The translations under genes were made by a program, and so were the position numbers. Shown piece after piece: positions 8,416-17,571 of a stretch of DNA of 41,797 nucleotides (position 1 is the first letter of the stretch; each line of letters opens with the position of its first letter). The DNA is from Magnetospirillum sp. WYHS-4. GTDB lineage: Bacteria > Pseudomonadota > Alphaproteobacteria > Rhodospirillales > GLO-3. Below the pieces are notes generated by a model. That model was given only the letters and a program-made list of their open reading frames with translations. It ran no database searches and was not told the DNA's origin. The stretch covers positions 1 through 41,797 of the forward strand of contig JAMOBD010000020.1 in the NCBI GenBank assembly GCA_039908345.1, in the 5' to 3' direction.

Positions 8416-8963
8416 GGCGGGTCCTCCATCATCATGGCCCGGCAGCCCCAGGTCCAGACATAGGCGGCGCCGGAAACCGCCGTGGTCGCCGCCACGGCGA
8501 GGACCAGGATGCGGGAGACGGCCGTCACCTCGAAGCCGAGACCCACCGCCCCCAGCACCCAGCCGGCGAGAACGATCTGGGCGAAGGTGTTGACCTTGCT
8601 GACCTTGAGGGGCTCGGCCTTCAGGTCGTTGGTCAGGGTCTGGTAGAGAATGGCGCCGCCGACGATCAGCACGTCGCGGAAGACCACCAGGATGACCAGC
8701 CAGATCGGCAAGTGGCCGGTGTAGCCCAGGGTGAGGTAGGCGCAGACCAGCAGGGCCTTGTCGGCCAGGGGGTCGAGGAAGCCGCCGATCACCGTCTCGG
8801 CGTGAAAGCGCTTGGCGATGAAGCCGTCCACCGCATCGCTGACCCCCGCCCCCACGAACACCCAGAAGGCGACGTCGAGCCGCCCGTCCAGGATCAGCCA
8901 GACCAGGATGGGCACGGCGATCAGCCGGCCCAGCGTGATCAGATTGGGAACGGCCTGGATCAC
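8412..8963 (-). CDS. CDP-alcohol phosphatidyltransferase family protein (PgsA-like)
   Basis: A 183-residue integral membrane enzyme with the CDP-alcohol phosphotransferase signature spread over SDAVDGFIAKRF and GGFLDPLADK. That is a D-G-x2-A-x-R-x8/9-G-x3-D-x3-D pattern that binds the divalent metals and CDP. About five membrane segments. It transfers a phosphatidyl group from CDP-diacylglycerol to an alcohol such as glycerol-3-phosphate or phosphatidylglycerol; the acceptor is not decidable from sequence alone. It starts at a GTG (8963) overlapping the stop of the DUF2066 gene (GTGA), in a four-gene coupled operon. Confidence 0.88.
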   Translation of the reverse strand: MIQAVPNLITLGRLIAVPILVWLILDGRLDVAFWVFVGAGVSDAVDGFIAKRFHAETVIGGFLDPLADKALLVCAYLTLGYTGHLPIWLVILVVFRDVLIVGGAILYQTLTNDLKAEPLKVSKVNTFAQIVLAGWVLGAVGLGFEVTAVSRILVLAVAATTAVSGAAYVWTWGCRAMMMEDPP

Positions 8964-10099
8964 GGTCGCGGCGCGGCGGTTCCGCCGCCTCCGCCCAGGA
9001 CCGGAATGCCTGCCGTGGCCGACCGCAGCATCCACTGGTCCCCTTCCAGGGCCAGGGACAGGTCGGACTGCTTCAGTGCCGTCACCAGTTGCTGGGGGTC
9101 GCCCAGATGGTGCAAGGCGATGCGTACCGAGTCCCGCGACATCTGGATCACGTCGATCTGACGGACCACGGCCACGCCTTCCAGGCGGCGCCGCACCTCC
9201 AGCCAATCCTTGAGGCCATTGACCGGAACCATAGCCGGGGTAATGCCCATGGCATCGAAGCGCAGCACGTTGATGCGCTTCCACTCGTCCTGGACCTGGA
9301 CAGCCAGGGCGGACGCCGCGCGCCGTAGCAGGGTGTCGGCATCCTCCCGGCCTTCGGCGGCCAGGCTGATGGACGAACTGGACACCAGCCCGCCCGGCCC
9401 GAAGCGCGAGACGGCGATTTCGACCACCGGCACGCCCTTGCGGGCGTCGGTACGCAAGACGGCGCGCGGCACCAGGGCGCCGGCCGCCTCGTAGCGCTGG
9501 GCCAGGGTCATCAGGGCCTGCGCCTCGCCCTTGTTGGCCCGTTCGACGGAAACCGTCGCGACATCGGCCAGATCGCCGAGCGGAACGACCAGCGGCACCA
9601 GGCCGTCGTGGCTGGGCATGGCCTGCCAGGCAGCCTTCCAGGGATTGGGGGCCTCCCACAGCGTCAGGGGCCCCTGGCCCTGGAACAGGGGCACGACGAC
9701 CAGAGGCTTGCTTTCGGTTTCGGCGAAACCGACCCCCTTGTCGCGCAGCAGCTTGCGTACCGCTTCCGTCTTGAAGCGAAAGACCAGGCGGCCGATGTAG
9801 CGCACCGACGAGGCCTTTTCCTCGGTCACCCCGAAGTCGCTGACCAAGGCCGCCAGTTCGGCCCGCGAAGGCGGCGGGATCTTGGCATGGTCCTCGGCCA
9901 GCACCAGACGGTGAATCAGTTTCGTGAAGGCGAGGGTCTCGGCGGCGGCGTGGGCCTTTTCGCGCGCTTTGGCGGCGGTATCGGCGGTTTCGTCGACCCG
10001 CACGTCCTTGACCTCGTATGGATTGGCGAGGGCGGCGGCGGCGAACGACAACAGGCCGGCAACCAGGAAAAGGCCAGCGAAACAGCGGCGATGGGTCAT
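8960..10099 (-). CDS. DUF2066 domain-containing secreted protein
   Basis: A 379-residue protein with a Sec signal peptide (MTHRRCFAGLFLVAGLLSF..., cleavage probably after AAALA near residue 26) and a periplasmic domain beginning NPYEVKDVRVDETADT. This N-terminus and the position upstream of a CDP-alcohol transferase, PerM and hdaA fit the DUF2066 family of unknown function. The start at 10099 was chosen because the signal peptide begins there; an in-frame ATG at 10186 would add 29 residues overlapping the purM start region. It is the first gene of the operon, divergent from purM across 79 bp. Confidence 0.83.
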   Translation of the reverse strand: MTHRRCFAGLFLVAGLLSFAAAALANPYEVKDVRVDETADTAAKAREKAHAAAETLAFTKLIHRLVLAEDHAKIPPPSRAELAALVSDFGVTEEKASSVRYIGRLVFRFKTEAVRKLLRDKGVGFAETESKPLVVVPLFQGQGPLTLWEAPNPWKAAWQAMPSHDGLVPLVVPLGDLADVATVSVERANKGEAQALMTLAQRYEAAGALVPRAVLRTDARKGVPVVEIAVSRFGPGGLVSSSSISLAAEGREDADTLLRRAASALAVQVQDEWKRINVLRFDAMGITPAMVPVNGLKDWLEVRRRLEGVAVVRQIDVIQMSRDSVRIALHHLGDPQQLVTALKQSDLSLALEGDQWMLRSATAGIPVLGGGGGTAAPRP

Positions 10100-10178
10100 T
10101 GCAATGCGATCCGGATCGGGTATTGTTTCCCCCTCGAAAGCGTGCCCACTGTAGCACGTTCGGCGGGAGGGAAAAGAG

Positions 10179-11246
10179 ATTAGCAAGCTCAGCTACAAGG
10201 ATGCGGGGGTCGACATCGACGCCGGCAATTCGCTGGTCGAGGCGATCAAGCCGCTGGCCCGGTCGACGGACCGCAAGGGCACCATGGGCGGCCTGGGCGG
10301 ATTCGGCGCTTTGTTCGACCTGAGAGCGGCCGGATTCAAGGACCCCATTCTGGTGGCGGGCACCGATGGTGTCGGCACCAAGCTTCGGGTCGCCATCGCC
10401 GCCCGGAAGCACGACACGGTGGGCATCGATCTGGTGGCCATGTGCGTCAACGACTTGGTGGTTCAGGGCGCGGAGCCGCTGTTCTTCCTCGACTACTACG
10501 CCACCGGCCGGCTGGAAGTGGCCGCCGGACGCGACATAGTCGCCGGCATCGCCGAAGGCTGCCGCCAGGCAGGCTGCGCCCTGATCGGCGGCGAGACCGC
10601 CGAGATGCCGGGCATGTACGAAGGCGACGACTACGATCTGGCCGGCTTTGCCGTCGGCGCGGTGGAACGCGAGGCGGTGTTGACCGGCACCCGGGTCCAG
10701 GAAGGCGACATCCTGCTGGGACTGGCATCCAGCGGCCTGCATTCCAACGGCTATTCCCTGGCCCGCAAGGTCGTCGAGGTAACCGGCCTCGATTACGGCC
10801 GCGAAGCGCCCTTCATGCCCGGGCGCAGCCTGGCCGAAGCCTTGCTGGCCCCCACCCGCATCTACGTCAAGCCCTGCCTGGCCGCCATGAAGGCAGGCGG
10901 CGTCAGGGCACTGGCCCACATCACGGGGGGCGGGCTGGTGGAAAACATCCCCCGCGTCATCCCGGCGGGTCTCGCCGTAACTCTGGACGCCAGCCGCTGG
11001 CAGGTGCCGCAGGTCTTCCGCTGGCTGGCCCGCGCCGGCGGCATTCCGCCGTCCGAGATGGAACGCACCTTCAATTGCGGCATCGGCATGGTGGTGGCGG
11101 TCGATCCGGCCCGCGCCCGGGCCCTGGAGACCCTGTTCCGCGAATCCGGCGAAACCTGCGCCGCCGTCGGCCGCATCGTCCGCCAGGAGGAAACCGACGG
11201 CGCCCGGGTGGTGGTCGAAGGCCTGGACGAACAGTGGCACCTCTAG
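10179..11246 (+). CDS. purM: phosphoribosylformylglycinamidine cyclo-ligase, probable ATT start
   Basis: A 355-residue PurM (AIR synthetase), step five of purine biosynthesis; a cytoplasmic homodimer. Signatures are [14 protein letters not shown] at the N-terminus, [13 protein letters not shown], and [11 protein letters not shown]. The frame has no ATG, GTG or TTG between an in-frame TAG at 10152-10154 and the ATG at 10284. Starting at 10284 would delete the conserved [13 protein letters not shown] segment. A strong ribosome site GGGAGG (10165-10170) sits 8 nt before ATT at 10179, which gives the expected N-terminus ([10 protein letters not shown]). ATT is therefore the best start. It overlaps purN by 13 bp. 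Confidence 0.93.
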   Translation: MSKLSYKDAGVDIDAGNSLVEAIKPLARSTDRKGTMGGLGGFGALFDLRAAGFKDPILVAGTDGVGTKLRVAIAARKHDTVGIDLVAMCVNDLVVQGAEPLFFLDYYATGRLEVAAGRDIVAGIAEGCRQAGCALIGGETAEMPGMYEGDDYDLAGFAVGAVEREAVLTGTRVQEGDILLGLASSGLHSNGYSLARKVVEVTGLDYGREAPFMPGRSLAEALLAPTRIYVKPCLAAMKAGGVRALAHITGGGLVENIPRVIPAGLAVTLDASRWQVPQVFRWLARAGGIPPSEMERTFNCGIGMVVAVDPARARALETLFRESGETCAAVGRIVRQEETDGARVVVEGLDEQWHL

Positions 11247-11896
11247 CCAAACTCAAGGTGGCCGTGCTGGTTTCCGGGCGCGGCAGCAACCTGCAGGCCC
11301 TGATCGACGCCTGCGCCGATCCCGCCTACCCGGCTGAGATCGTCCTGGTTCTGGCCAACATCCCCGGCGTCTTCGCCCTGGAACGCGCGGCCAAGGCCGG
11401 CATCCCCACCACCGTGGTAAGCCACAAGGACTACCCGGACCGGACAAGCTTCGAGGCGGCGATGAACGCCCGCCTGGAATCGTCGGGTGCCGGTTTGATC
11501 TGCATGGCCGGCTTCATGCGGCTGCTGACCGACGGCTTCGTGAACGGCTGGCATGATCGCCTGATCAACATCCACCCGTCCCTGCTGCCGGCCTTCAAGG
11601 GCCTGCACGTCCAGGAAGCCGCCCTCCGGGCCGGGGTGCGCTTCTCCGGCTGCACGGTGCATTACGTTCGCCCGGCCATGGACGCGGGTCCCATTCTTGT
11701 CCAAGCGGTGGTGCCCATCCACCAGGATGACGACGCCGACCGCCTGGCGGAACGCATCCTGGAGCAGGAACACGTCATCTACCCCTTGGCCGTCCGTCTG
11801 ATCGCCGAGGGCCGCTGCCGGGTGATCGACGAACGGGTCGTCATCGAAGGCGCCGGGCCGGCGCGGGGGGCGTTGGTCAATCCGGCGGCAGGATAA
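11234..11896 (+). CDS. purN: phosphoribosylglycinamide formyltransferase
   Basis: A 220-residue PurN, which transfers a formyl group from 10-formyl-THF to GAR in purine synthesis. It has the N-terminal phosphate-binding [11 protein letters not shown]. The catalytic Asn-His pair is in [13 protein letters not shown] and the Asp in MDAGPILVQ. The GTG at 11234 lies inside the end of purM (13-bp overlap), indicating coupling. A second in-frame GTG at about 11258 is a possible later start. The transcript would end at the hairpin at 11953-11986. Confidence 0.94.
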   Translation: MAPLAKLKVAVLVSGRGSNLQALIDACADPAYPAEIVLVLANIPGVFALERAAKAGIPTTVVSHKDYPDRTSFEAAMNARLESSGAGLICMAGFMRLLTDGFVNGWHDRLINIHPSLLPAFKGLHVQEAALRAGVRFSGCTVHYVRPAMDAGPILVQAVVPIHQDDDADRLAERILEQEHVIYPLAVRLIAEGRCRVIDERVVIEGAGPARGALVNPAAG

Positions 11897-11952
11897 CCGG
11901 ATTCAGGTTCAGCAAGAATCGGAAATCCGTACCGCGGCAGTCCGTGGACGCA

Positions 11953-11986
11953 AACGGCCCCAACTCCTCGCGGAGATGGGGCCGTT
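11953..11986. terminator. bidirectional hairpin between purN and ndk
   Basis: Perfect 10-bp arms AACGGCCCCA (11953-11962) and TGGGGCCGTT (11977-11986), with an inner CTCC/GGAG stem and a TCGC loop. It lies between the convergent purN and ndk genes and can fold in either RNA. No long U-tract follows on the plus strand (CGTCGTTC). It may act as a weak terminator or a 3'-end stabiliser. Confidence 0.7.
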
Positions 11987-12008
11987 CGTCGTTCTCGAAC
12001 CGCAAGCT

Positions 12009-12431
12009 TCAGCCGACCACTTCGGTGGCGCTGAAGAAGTAGGCGATTTCCTTGGCCGCGTTCTCGGGAGAGTCGGAGCCGTGCACCGAGTTCTCCTGGA
12101 CGTTTAGGCCGAAGGCCTTGCGGATGGTGCCTTCCGCGGCGTTGGCCGGGTTGGTGGCCCCCATGATCTCGCGGTTGCGCAGGATGGCGTTCTCGCCTTC
12201 CAGCGCCTGGACCACCACCGGTCCCGAGCACATGTAGTCGCAGAGTTCGCCGAAGAACGAGCGTTCCTTGTGAACCGCATAGAAGCCCTCGGCCTGGGCG
12301 CGGGTCAGGCGCAGGCGCTTCTGGGCCACGATGCGGAGCCCCGCCTCCTCGAAGAAGGCGTTGATCTTGCCCGTGATGTTGCGGGCGGTGGCGTCCGGCT
12401 TGATGATCGACAGAGTGCGTTCGATAGCCAT
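12009..12431 (-). CDS. ndk: nucleoside diphosphate kinase
   Basis: A 140-residue NDK that equilibrates nucleoside tri- and diphosphates through a phosphohistidine intermediate. The active-site His is H117 in [10 protein letters not shown], and the N-terminus [13 protein letters not shown] is typical. Full length. I chose the ATG at 12431 because homologues start exactly at MAIERTL; upstream in-frame codons do not resemble the family. Convergent with purN, which also serves nucleotide supply, and divergent from the secreted-protein/MCP operon across 326 bp. Confidence 0.96.
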   Translation of the reverse strand: MAIERTLSIIKPDATARNITGKINAFFEEAGLRIVAQKRLRLTRAQAEGFYAVHKERSFFGELCDYMCSGPVVVQALEGENAILRNREIMGATNPANAAEGTIRKAFGLNVQENSVHGSDSPENAAKEIAYFFSATEVVG

Positions 12432-12757
12432 GCTTTTCGAAACCCTTTTCAGTCCCCTCGGTCGCCCTTCGTGCCGCAAGCGGCCCCCTCGGGCGAGGGG
12501 CGCGGTATACACCCTCGTTCCCCCCTTGGCAAGCGGGAGGGAATTCGCAGACCGGCCCTGTCGCACCAGCCGATTGGATGCCCACGCGGCGAAATCTTTC
12601 TGGAATTTAACAAACTACACTGTGAGTTTATTGACGTTTTCTTCCATCCGTCGCTATCATGGCTTCGGCTGGAAATCCGTGGGGGCGGAAATCCGGACCG
12701 ATATACAGGGAGGCGCCGGCCATCGGCGCCCCATTCGGGATCGGGAGGAAGACGGCG
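12432..12757. other. intergenic region between ndk and the 12758 operon
   Basis: A 326-bp divergent spacer with no convincing gene. It holds a sigma70-like promoter for the rightward operon (12631-12660), an AT-rich stretch around 12596-12640, and a short stem-loop in the presumed leader: GGCGCCG (12712-12718), loop GCCAT, CGGCGCC (12724-12730), about 28 nt before the ATG. Upstream of ndk on the minus strand no strong promoter consensus was found. Confidence 0.6.
12631..12660 (+). promoter_or_regulatory. sigma70-type promoter for the 12758-15624 genes
   Basis: TTGACG (12631-12636), an 18-bp spacer, and TATCAT (12655-12660). This is five of six matches to each consensus hexamer and is located in an AT-rich island. 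The predicted leader is about 90 nt and includes the 7-bp hairpin at 12712-12730. Sequence-based prediction only. Confidence 0.55.
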
Positions 12758-13291
12758 ATGCAGTCACTGCGTCGGCTGTTGGCGGTTCTGGCCCTGCTCT
12801 GCACGGCCGACCCGGCCTTGGCCTATGATGTCGAGTTGCGCTGGGGCCACGTCACCACCACTTGGCAGCGGATCAACCTGGTCCTGATGTCCGTGGCCGA
12901 GAAGGTGGCCCTGGACGACGAATGGCTCGACAAGCTGAAGGCGGTCAAACCGGCGGCGGGAGCCGGAAGGACGGCGGCCGACGTGAACGAGGCCATCGCG
13001 GCCTTCCGGCGCAAGCTGGACAAGCTGAGCACCAAGCACAAGGTCGATCCGGCACCGACCCATCGTCCGGACATCGCACCCGACGGAACCCTGGCGGCGG
13101 CCTATCTGGACTCCGGATTCCTGCTTGATGCCCTGATCCTGCAGGTGGTCAAGAACGACCCCGTCCGGGTGATCGGCCAGTACTACCCGCGTTTCGAGGA
13201 CGCCAAAGGAGGCGAGGCCGAGACCTACGGCCTGATCCTGCAGGCGGACGAGAGGCTGGCGGCCATCATGGCCGAGCTTGGCGTGAAATAA
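12758..13291 (+). CDS. secreted protein of unknown function upstream of a chemoreceptor
   Basis: A 177-residue precursor with a clear Sec signal peptide ([22 protein letters not shown], split here only for description, cleavage near residue 22) and a mature domain of about 155 residues. It contains two amphipathic helical regions ([16 protein letters not shown] and the later [10 protein letters not shown]) and no cysteines after cleavage. The start at 12758 follows GGGAGGAAG; an in-frame ATG at 12659 would sit on the -10 promoter element. Only 14 bp separate it from the MCP gene, so a ligand-binding or accessory role for that receptor is a reasonable inference. Family not recognised. Confidence 0.75.
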   Translation: MQSLRRLLAVLALLCTADPALAYDVELRWGHVTTTWQRINLVLMSVAEKVALDDEWLDKLKAVKPAAGAGRTAADVNEAIAAFRRKLDKLSTKHKVDPAPTHRPDIAPDGTLAAAYLDSGFLLDALILQVVKNDPVRVIGQYYPRFEDAKGGEAETYGLILQADERLAAIMAELGVK

Positions 13292-13305
13292 GGGAGGGAC
13301 GGGAC

Positions 13306-15285
13306 ATGGGCGGCATGCGCATCCGGACCTTGGGCATCGCGTTTTCCATCCTGCTGGCGGTGGTGGCGGCGGCGGTCGCCGGCAGTTCCCTGATGGTGAC
13401 CAAGCAGGTGGGCGGCATCGGCAAGACCTGGGACGAATTCGACCAGGGCCCGGGCCGCAAGGTCTTCCTGCTCAGGAATCTATACGAGGCCATCGGCTTC
13501 GGCGGCATGATCCACGAATTCAAGGACTACGTGCTGCGGGCGGAGCGCTGGTCGATCCCCCGGGTGCACGCCAAGTTCCGCGAGGTGGCGGTGGTGTTGG
13601 CTGCCTACCGCCAAGCCGGTGTCAATCCGCGCGAGGAGGAAGCGCTCAAGACGCTGGGCGGCATGTTGGAATCCTATGCCGACGCCATCGTCAAGGCGGA
13701 ACGCCTCTGGGCTTCGGAAAAGCCCGCCGGCATCATCGACTTGGAAATCAAGGTCGACAACGGCCCGACCCTCGCCGCCCTGGCGGTGTTGATGGAGGAG
13801 TACGAAAAGTCGCGCGCTTCCTCCTCGTCGGCGGTGACCGGGACGGTGAACGCCGTTTCCGCCCTGAGCAGCGGGACCACGGTGGTGGTGTCCCTGGTGT
13901 TGGGCGGGTTGGTGGCGTTGATGGCTTGGTTCTCGGTGGTGAGGCTCGGGCGGCCGCTGGCCCGCATGACCGAGTGCATGAACCTGCTGGCCACCGGCAA
14001 CAACGACGTGGATATCTGCGCCCTGGAGCGGCGGGATGAACTGGGCGAGATGGCCAAGGCGGTCCAGGTCTTCAAGGGCAACGCCCTCAGGGTCAAGAGC
14101 ATGACCCAGGAACAGGAAGCTTCGGCCCGGCGCAGCCAGCGCAAACTGCAAAGCGAGGTGCTGGCCCTGACCAGCGCCATGGAGGAAGAGGTCCAGGGTG
14201 TCATCTCGGTAGTCATCCAGGAAGCCGAGAGCCTCCAGAAGCTGTCCGACGAGATGGGGCGCGCCGTGGCCGACGTGGAGCGGGCCTCCCAGGGAGCCGC
14301 CCAGGCCTCGGAAGCGGCCAGCGGCAACGTCCATGCGGTGGCGGATGCCGCCCAGGCCCTTTCGGCCAAGGTGGGCCAGATCACCAGCCAGGTCGCCGAG
14401 TCCCGCCAAGTGGCCTCGGAAGCCAGCCTGGAGGCCAGAAAGGCCAACGAGATGGTGGGCGGCCTCGCCCAGGCGGCCTCGAAGATCGGCGAGGTGGTCG
14501 AACTGATCTCGGACATTGCCGAGCAGACCAACCTGCTGGCGCTCAACGCCACCATCGAGGCGGCCCGCGCCGGCGAGGCCGGCAAGGGCTTCGCCGTGGT
14601 GGCCTCCGAGGTAAAGAACCTGGCCAACCAGACGGCCAGGGCCACTGAGGAAATCGGCAGCCAGATCGCCGCAGTCCAACAAGCGACGCAGGCCGCCGTC
14701 GGAGCCATCGAAAGCATCGGCCACACCATCGAGCGCATCGACGCCGCCACCTCGACGATTGCCATCGCCGTGGACGAGCAGGCCCACGTAACCCGCGAGA
14801 TCGCGGAAAACGCCCGCCAGGCGTCCGACGGGACGCAGCGATCTTCGTCCAACATCGCGGACGTGGCCCGCAACACCGTGGAGACCGGGCGGCGGTCCCA
14901 AAACGTCAAGGCGTCGTCCGCCACCGTGCGCAGCCGCATCGAGCAAATGCGCGATTCGGTGACCGACATCATCCGGGTCAGTTCCGACGACCGCATGAGC
15001 CACCGCCATACGGTGAACCTGGCCTCGACGGTCACCTTCCAGGCGGAGAACCGGCCCTGCCTGCTGCACGACCTGGCGTTGGCCGGCGCGGCGATCATCG
15101 ACCGCCGCCTGGAAGGCGCCCGCCGCGGCGAGCCGATGGAACTGGACATCCCCGGCCTGGGGCGCATCGCCGGCACGGTGATCGCGGTGACCGAATTCTC
15201 CACCCACATCGACCTGGACTTCTCCGACGATCAGGTGCAACAGGTGGAAGACTTGGTGCAAAAGCGCGCCCGCAAGACCGCCTGA
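13306..15285 (+). CDS. methyl-accepting chemotaxis protein with C-terminal PilZ-like domain
   Basis: A 659-residue chemoreceptor. TM1 is at about 9-30, the periplasmic sensor at 31-190, TM2 at about 191-213, and HAMP at about 213-266. The cytoplasmic signalling coiled coil has its conserved tip around 403-440 ([20 protein letters not shown]). The sensor begins with [21 protein letters not shown], a motif shared by several alphaproteobacterial sensors. After the coiled coil a roughly 95-residue PilZ-like domain carries RMSHR (RxxxR, 563-567) and DLALAG (589-594), where the usual Ser of DxSxxG is Ala. c-di-GMP binding is therefore possible but uncertain. Good ribosome site (AGGGAGGGA) before ATG 13306. 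Presumably senses a periplasmic signal and feeds CheA/CheW. Confidence 0.93.
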   Translation: MGGMRIRTLGIAFSILLAVVAAAVAGSSLMVTKQVGGIGKTWDEFDQGPGRKVFLLRNLYEAIGFGGMIHEFKDYVLRAERWSIPRVHAKFREVAVVLAAYRQAGVNPREEEALKTLGGMLESYADAIVKAERLWASEKPAGIIDLEIKVDNGPTLAALAVLMEEYEKSRASSSSAVTGTVNAVSALSSGTTVVVSLVLGGLVALMAWFSVVRLGRPLARMTECMNLLATGNNDVDICALERRDELGEMAKAVQVFKGNALRVKSMTQEQEASARRSQRKLQSEVLALTSAMEEEVQGVISVVIQEAESLQKLSDEMGRAVADVERASQGAAQASEAASGNVHAVADAAQALSAKVGQITSQVAESRQVASEASLEARKANEMVGGLAQAASKIGEVVELISDIAEQTNLLALNATIEAARAGEAGKGFAVVASEVKNLANQTARATEEIGSQIAAVQQATQAAVGAIESIGHTIERIDAATSTIAIAVDEQAHVTREIAENARQASDGTQRSSSNIADVARNTVETGRRSQNVKASSATVRSRIEQMRDSVTDIIRVSSDDRMSHRHTVNLASTVTFQAENRPCLLHDLALAGAAIIDRRLEGARRGEPMELDIPGLGRIAGTVIAVTEFSTHIDLDFSDDQVQQVEDLVQKRARKTA

Positions 15286-15291
15286 GGACCC

Positions 15292-15624
15292 ATGACCGCA
15301 CCGCCCCCCCTCGCCCGTCACAAGTGGTTGCTGATCCTTTTGGCCGCCCTGGTGGCCGGGTACGGGTTCCATGCCTCGGGGGCCGGGTATTTCCATTGGC
15401 CGCGCTTCTGGTCGGTGGGATTCGGCATCCAGGGCGGAATGGTCTTCTTCGCCATCCAGGCCTTCTTTCCCTTGGCCAACGTGGTCATCTTCCCCGCGCT
15501 GTCCCTGGGCGGGATGCTGGCCGGCATCGATTTCCTTGGCATCTGGGGCTACCTGGCGGGCGCGGTGGCTCTGGCCGTCTGGCTCACCGCCCAGCGGCCC
15601 CGCCGTTCACCGCCCGTCGCGTAG
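15292..15624 (+). CDS. small membrane protein (110 aa)
   Basis: About three transmembrane helices (near 12-30, 42-66 and 68-97), with a basic C-terminal tail (TAQRPRRSPPVA). It begins 6 bp after the MCP stop, so it is probably cotranscribed. No family recognised. The last 18 bp overlap the 3' end of the convergent hydrolase gene. It might be a receptor accessory protein, but there is no motif to support that. Confidence 0.65.
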   Translation: MTAPPPLARHKWLLILLAALVAGYGFHASGAGYFHWPRFWSVGFGIQGGMVFFAIQAFFPLANVVIFPALSLGGMLAGIDFLGIWGYLAGAVALAVWLTAQRPRRSPPVA

Positions 15625-16722
15625 CTGTAGAATCCGGTCGGTGGCCCGCAGCAGGGTGACCAGATCCCCCGGGCCGGCCGGGCGGGGCACCACGTGCTCC
15701 AGCCCGTTCGCCAGGTAAAGGCTGGCCTGGCCGGGAAAGAGGGCGCGGGCGAAAGCGCGGCTCTCGCTTTCCGGGATGAAGGGATCGCCCCGGCCGTGGA
15801 TCAGCACGAAGCGGGCCTTGAGCGCCCCCAGCGGCAGGCGTTTGGGATCGAGGCGCGCCAGTTCCTCCTTGATCGCCGATGGCAGGGCGGCCAGCAGGGC
15901 GGGAACCTTCTCGGGATCACGGTTTTCCAACAGGCTGGCGACCGCTTGGCCCTCCGGGCCAAGGCCGGCTTCCAGGGCGGCGATATCGGCATCGCGGTCT
16001 GCCAGGCGGCGCCACGCCATTTCGGACAGCAGGGCCCGGTCGCCGGGCGAGTCCAGCCGTTCCGCGTAGGATTGCAGGAAGACCCACTTGCCGGGAGCGA
16101 GCGGTTCCCGCCGTTGCCACGGCTCGCCGGGACGGTCGCGGAAATGGCCGGTGGTCACGTAGGTCAGCAGGGTTTCGATGTCGTGGTAGCCGCCCACCAG
16201 CACCGCGAAATCGACCCGTTCCGCCGCGCCGGGGCCCGCCAGTGCCACCATGGCGGGGCCGGCAGCGTAGGAGACAGCCACCAGCCCCAGGGGTTGGCGG
16301 GGTTCCTGCCGCGCCGACAGTTCGACGAGGGCGGCGGCGATGGGTTCGCTGTCGGCGCTGCCCAGCCTGAGGCCGCGCAGGCCGGGAATCTCGGGCACCA
16401 GGACGCGGAAGCGGGCGCGGGCCAGGCTTTGGGCGAAGGCGACCACGGCCCGATCATCCTTGCCGGCCGGTGTCGCACCGGGCACCAGGACGACACCGGC
16501 CCGCGCCCCTTGGCCCGGCTCGTAGAGATCGCCGCCGGGCAGAACAAGGCGGCGGGGCTGGGGAACCTGCTCGCGCAACGGGCTGGCGCCATCGCGTCCG
16601 GCGCGGACGTCCAGCAGCACCAGCCCCGCCTCGATCAGACGGCCCGGCTGGCCGGTCCACCACATGAACAGGGCGGCGACCACCGCCGCCGCCCCGATCC
16701 GGAAAAGCCAGGCACCCTTCAC
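15607..16722 (-). CDS. membrane-anchored alpha/beta hydrolase-like protein
   Basis: A 371-residue protein with an N-terminal membrane anchor (about residues 8-30, FRIGAAAVVAALFMWW) and an alpha/beta-hydrolase core. The oxyanion region GVVLVPGATPAGKDDR and the nucleophile elbow LVAVSYAAG are present; the Ser is there but the first Gly of GxSxG is Ala. A C-terminal Asp is in LIHGRGDPFIPE and a His in GLEHVVP. It lacks close resemblance to a named esterase; substrate unknown. The start is a GTG at 16722 overlapping the stop of the upstream lipoprotein gene (GTGA), so the two form an operon. Confidence 0.75.
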   Translation of the reverse strand: MKGAWLFRIGAAAVVAALFMWWTGQPGRLIEAGLVLLDVRAGRDGASPLREQVPQPRRLVLPGGDLYEPGQGARAGVVLVPGATPAGKDDRAVVAFAQSLARARFRVLVPEIPGLRGLRLGSADSEPIAAALVELSARQEPRQPLGLVAVSYAAGPAMVALAGPGAAERVDFAVLVGGYHDIETLLTYVTTGHFRDRPGEPWQRREPLAPGKWVFLQSYAERLDSPGDRALLSEMAWRRLADRDADIAALEAGLGPEGQAVASLLENRDPEKVPALLAALPSAIKEELARLDPKRLPLGALKARFVLIHGRGDPFIPESESRAFARALFPGQASLYLANGLEHVVPRPAGPGDLVTLLRATDRILQLRDGR

Positions 16723-17309
16723 CTTGCCCAGGTGCGCAGATACTGGCGGATGTTCTTTTCCATCTCGGCGTTGAAATCGTTCATCGCCGCCTCGGTCATC
16801 TCGTACCAGACCTTCTCGCGGTCGTTCAGCGAGGAGTCCTCGCGCACGGTCTTGGTGCGGACGACCGCAGCCTGGGCATGGCCGGCGCTCAGACCCCGGC
16901 CGTCGAAGACCTCGACGATGGCTTCCAGGCGCAATTCGTAGCGTTGCGACTGTTCCTTGGTGAATTTGGCCTTGAGATCCTTGTCCGTTTCCAACTGCAC
17001 TTCCTTCACCGAAGCGTCGACGATGGTGAAGGTGGCGCCGTCCCGGCCGCCCGGCATGGACTTCAGGCGATCCTGGGCCCAGCGCTGCAGGGCCGCCTGG
17101 GGCTGGATGGGGAACTGGTGTTCCACGTTCGGCGCCTGGAAGGTCGGCTGGAATCGGGAAGCGACCTTGACGCTCGCCACCTCCAGATTGATCGGATGGA
17201 GATTGGCGAAGGAGATCTCGGGGAAGCGTTGCGTCGGCGGGGTCTGGCAGGCCGTAAGCACGGGCCCGGCTATCAGCGCGGCGACGAACAGGAGGATGTG
17301 CTTTCTCAT
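16719..17309 (-). CDS. putative lipoprotein
   Basis: A 196-residue precursor with a lipoprotein signal peptide: MRKHILLFVAALIAGPV and lipobox LTAC with the acylated Cys at 21. The mature domain is about 175 residues, rich in charged residues, with a repeated theme of conserved Trp/Tyr near the C-terminus (DREKVWYEMTEAAMNDFNAE). Cell-envelope location is well supported; function is not recognised. First gene of a two-gene operon with the membrane-anchored hydrolase. Its promoter would lie in 17310-17400. Confidence 0.8.
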   Translation of the reverse strand: MRKHILLFVAALIAGPVLTACQTPPTQRFPEISFANLHPINLEVASVKVASRFQPTFQAPNVEHQFPIQPQAALQRWAQDRLKSMPGGRDGATFTIVDASVKEVQLETDKDLKAKFTKEQSQRYELRLEAIVEVFDGRGLSAGHAQAAVVRTKTVREDSSLNDREKVWYEMTEAAMNDFNAEMEKNIRQYLRTWAR

Positions 17310-17508
17310 GGTGCCCGATAATGCGCCCGGCGCATGACGCCTGCAAGACTCCCTTGTCCGGTCTGTCGCTGACAGACGATATGACCGCCCCGGCGGGGCT
17401 TGAATAAGTTCGCTATGTGTACTGTCAACTAGTGATAATATTGACTGCGATGCCTATGTGATCTAGAAATGCGGTCGGTGGCCGCCCGGAGTGTGTCACC
17501 GACCCTAT

Positions 17509-17541
17509 GCCGCCGGCACCCACCGGCGGCTTTTCCGTTTT
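17509..17541 (+). terminator. intrinsic terminator-like hairpin 1
   Basis: GCCGCCGG (17509-17516), a 6-nt loop, CCGGCGGC (17523-17530), then TTTTCCGTTTT. A perfect 8-bp GC stem followed by T-rich sequence on the plus strand. No plus-strand gene ends upstream of it within reach, which is odd. Confidence 0.65.
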
Positions 17542-17542
17542 G

Positions 17543-17571
17543 GCCGTCCGCCGCAAGGTGGGCGGCTTTTT
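17543..17571 (+). terminator. intrinsic terminator-like hairpin 2
   Basis: GCCGTCCGCC (17543-17552), a GCAA tetraloop, GGTGGGCGGC (17557-17566), then TTTTT. Ten pairs with two G-T wobbles. It ends 18 nt before the ATG of the M23 gene, so it could act as an attenuator or shield that gene from read-through. Confidence 0.65.

Noticed and set aside
8412-11240. 942-codon minus-strand open frame through purM and DUF2066
   Set aside because: Only its last 183 codons (CDP-alcohol transferase from GTG 8963) look like protein; the rest is antisense to purM or out of frame with DUF2066.
10284-11246. purM starting at the first ATG
   Set aside because: It would remove about 35 conserved N-terminal residues and has no ribosome site.
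13480-15396. 638-codon minus-strand frame opposite the MCP
   Set aside because: His/Gly/Leu-rich antisense of a biased coding sequence; the plus strand has complete MCP domains.
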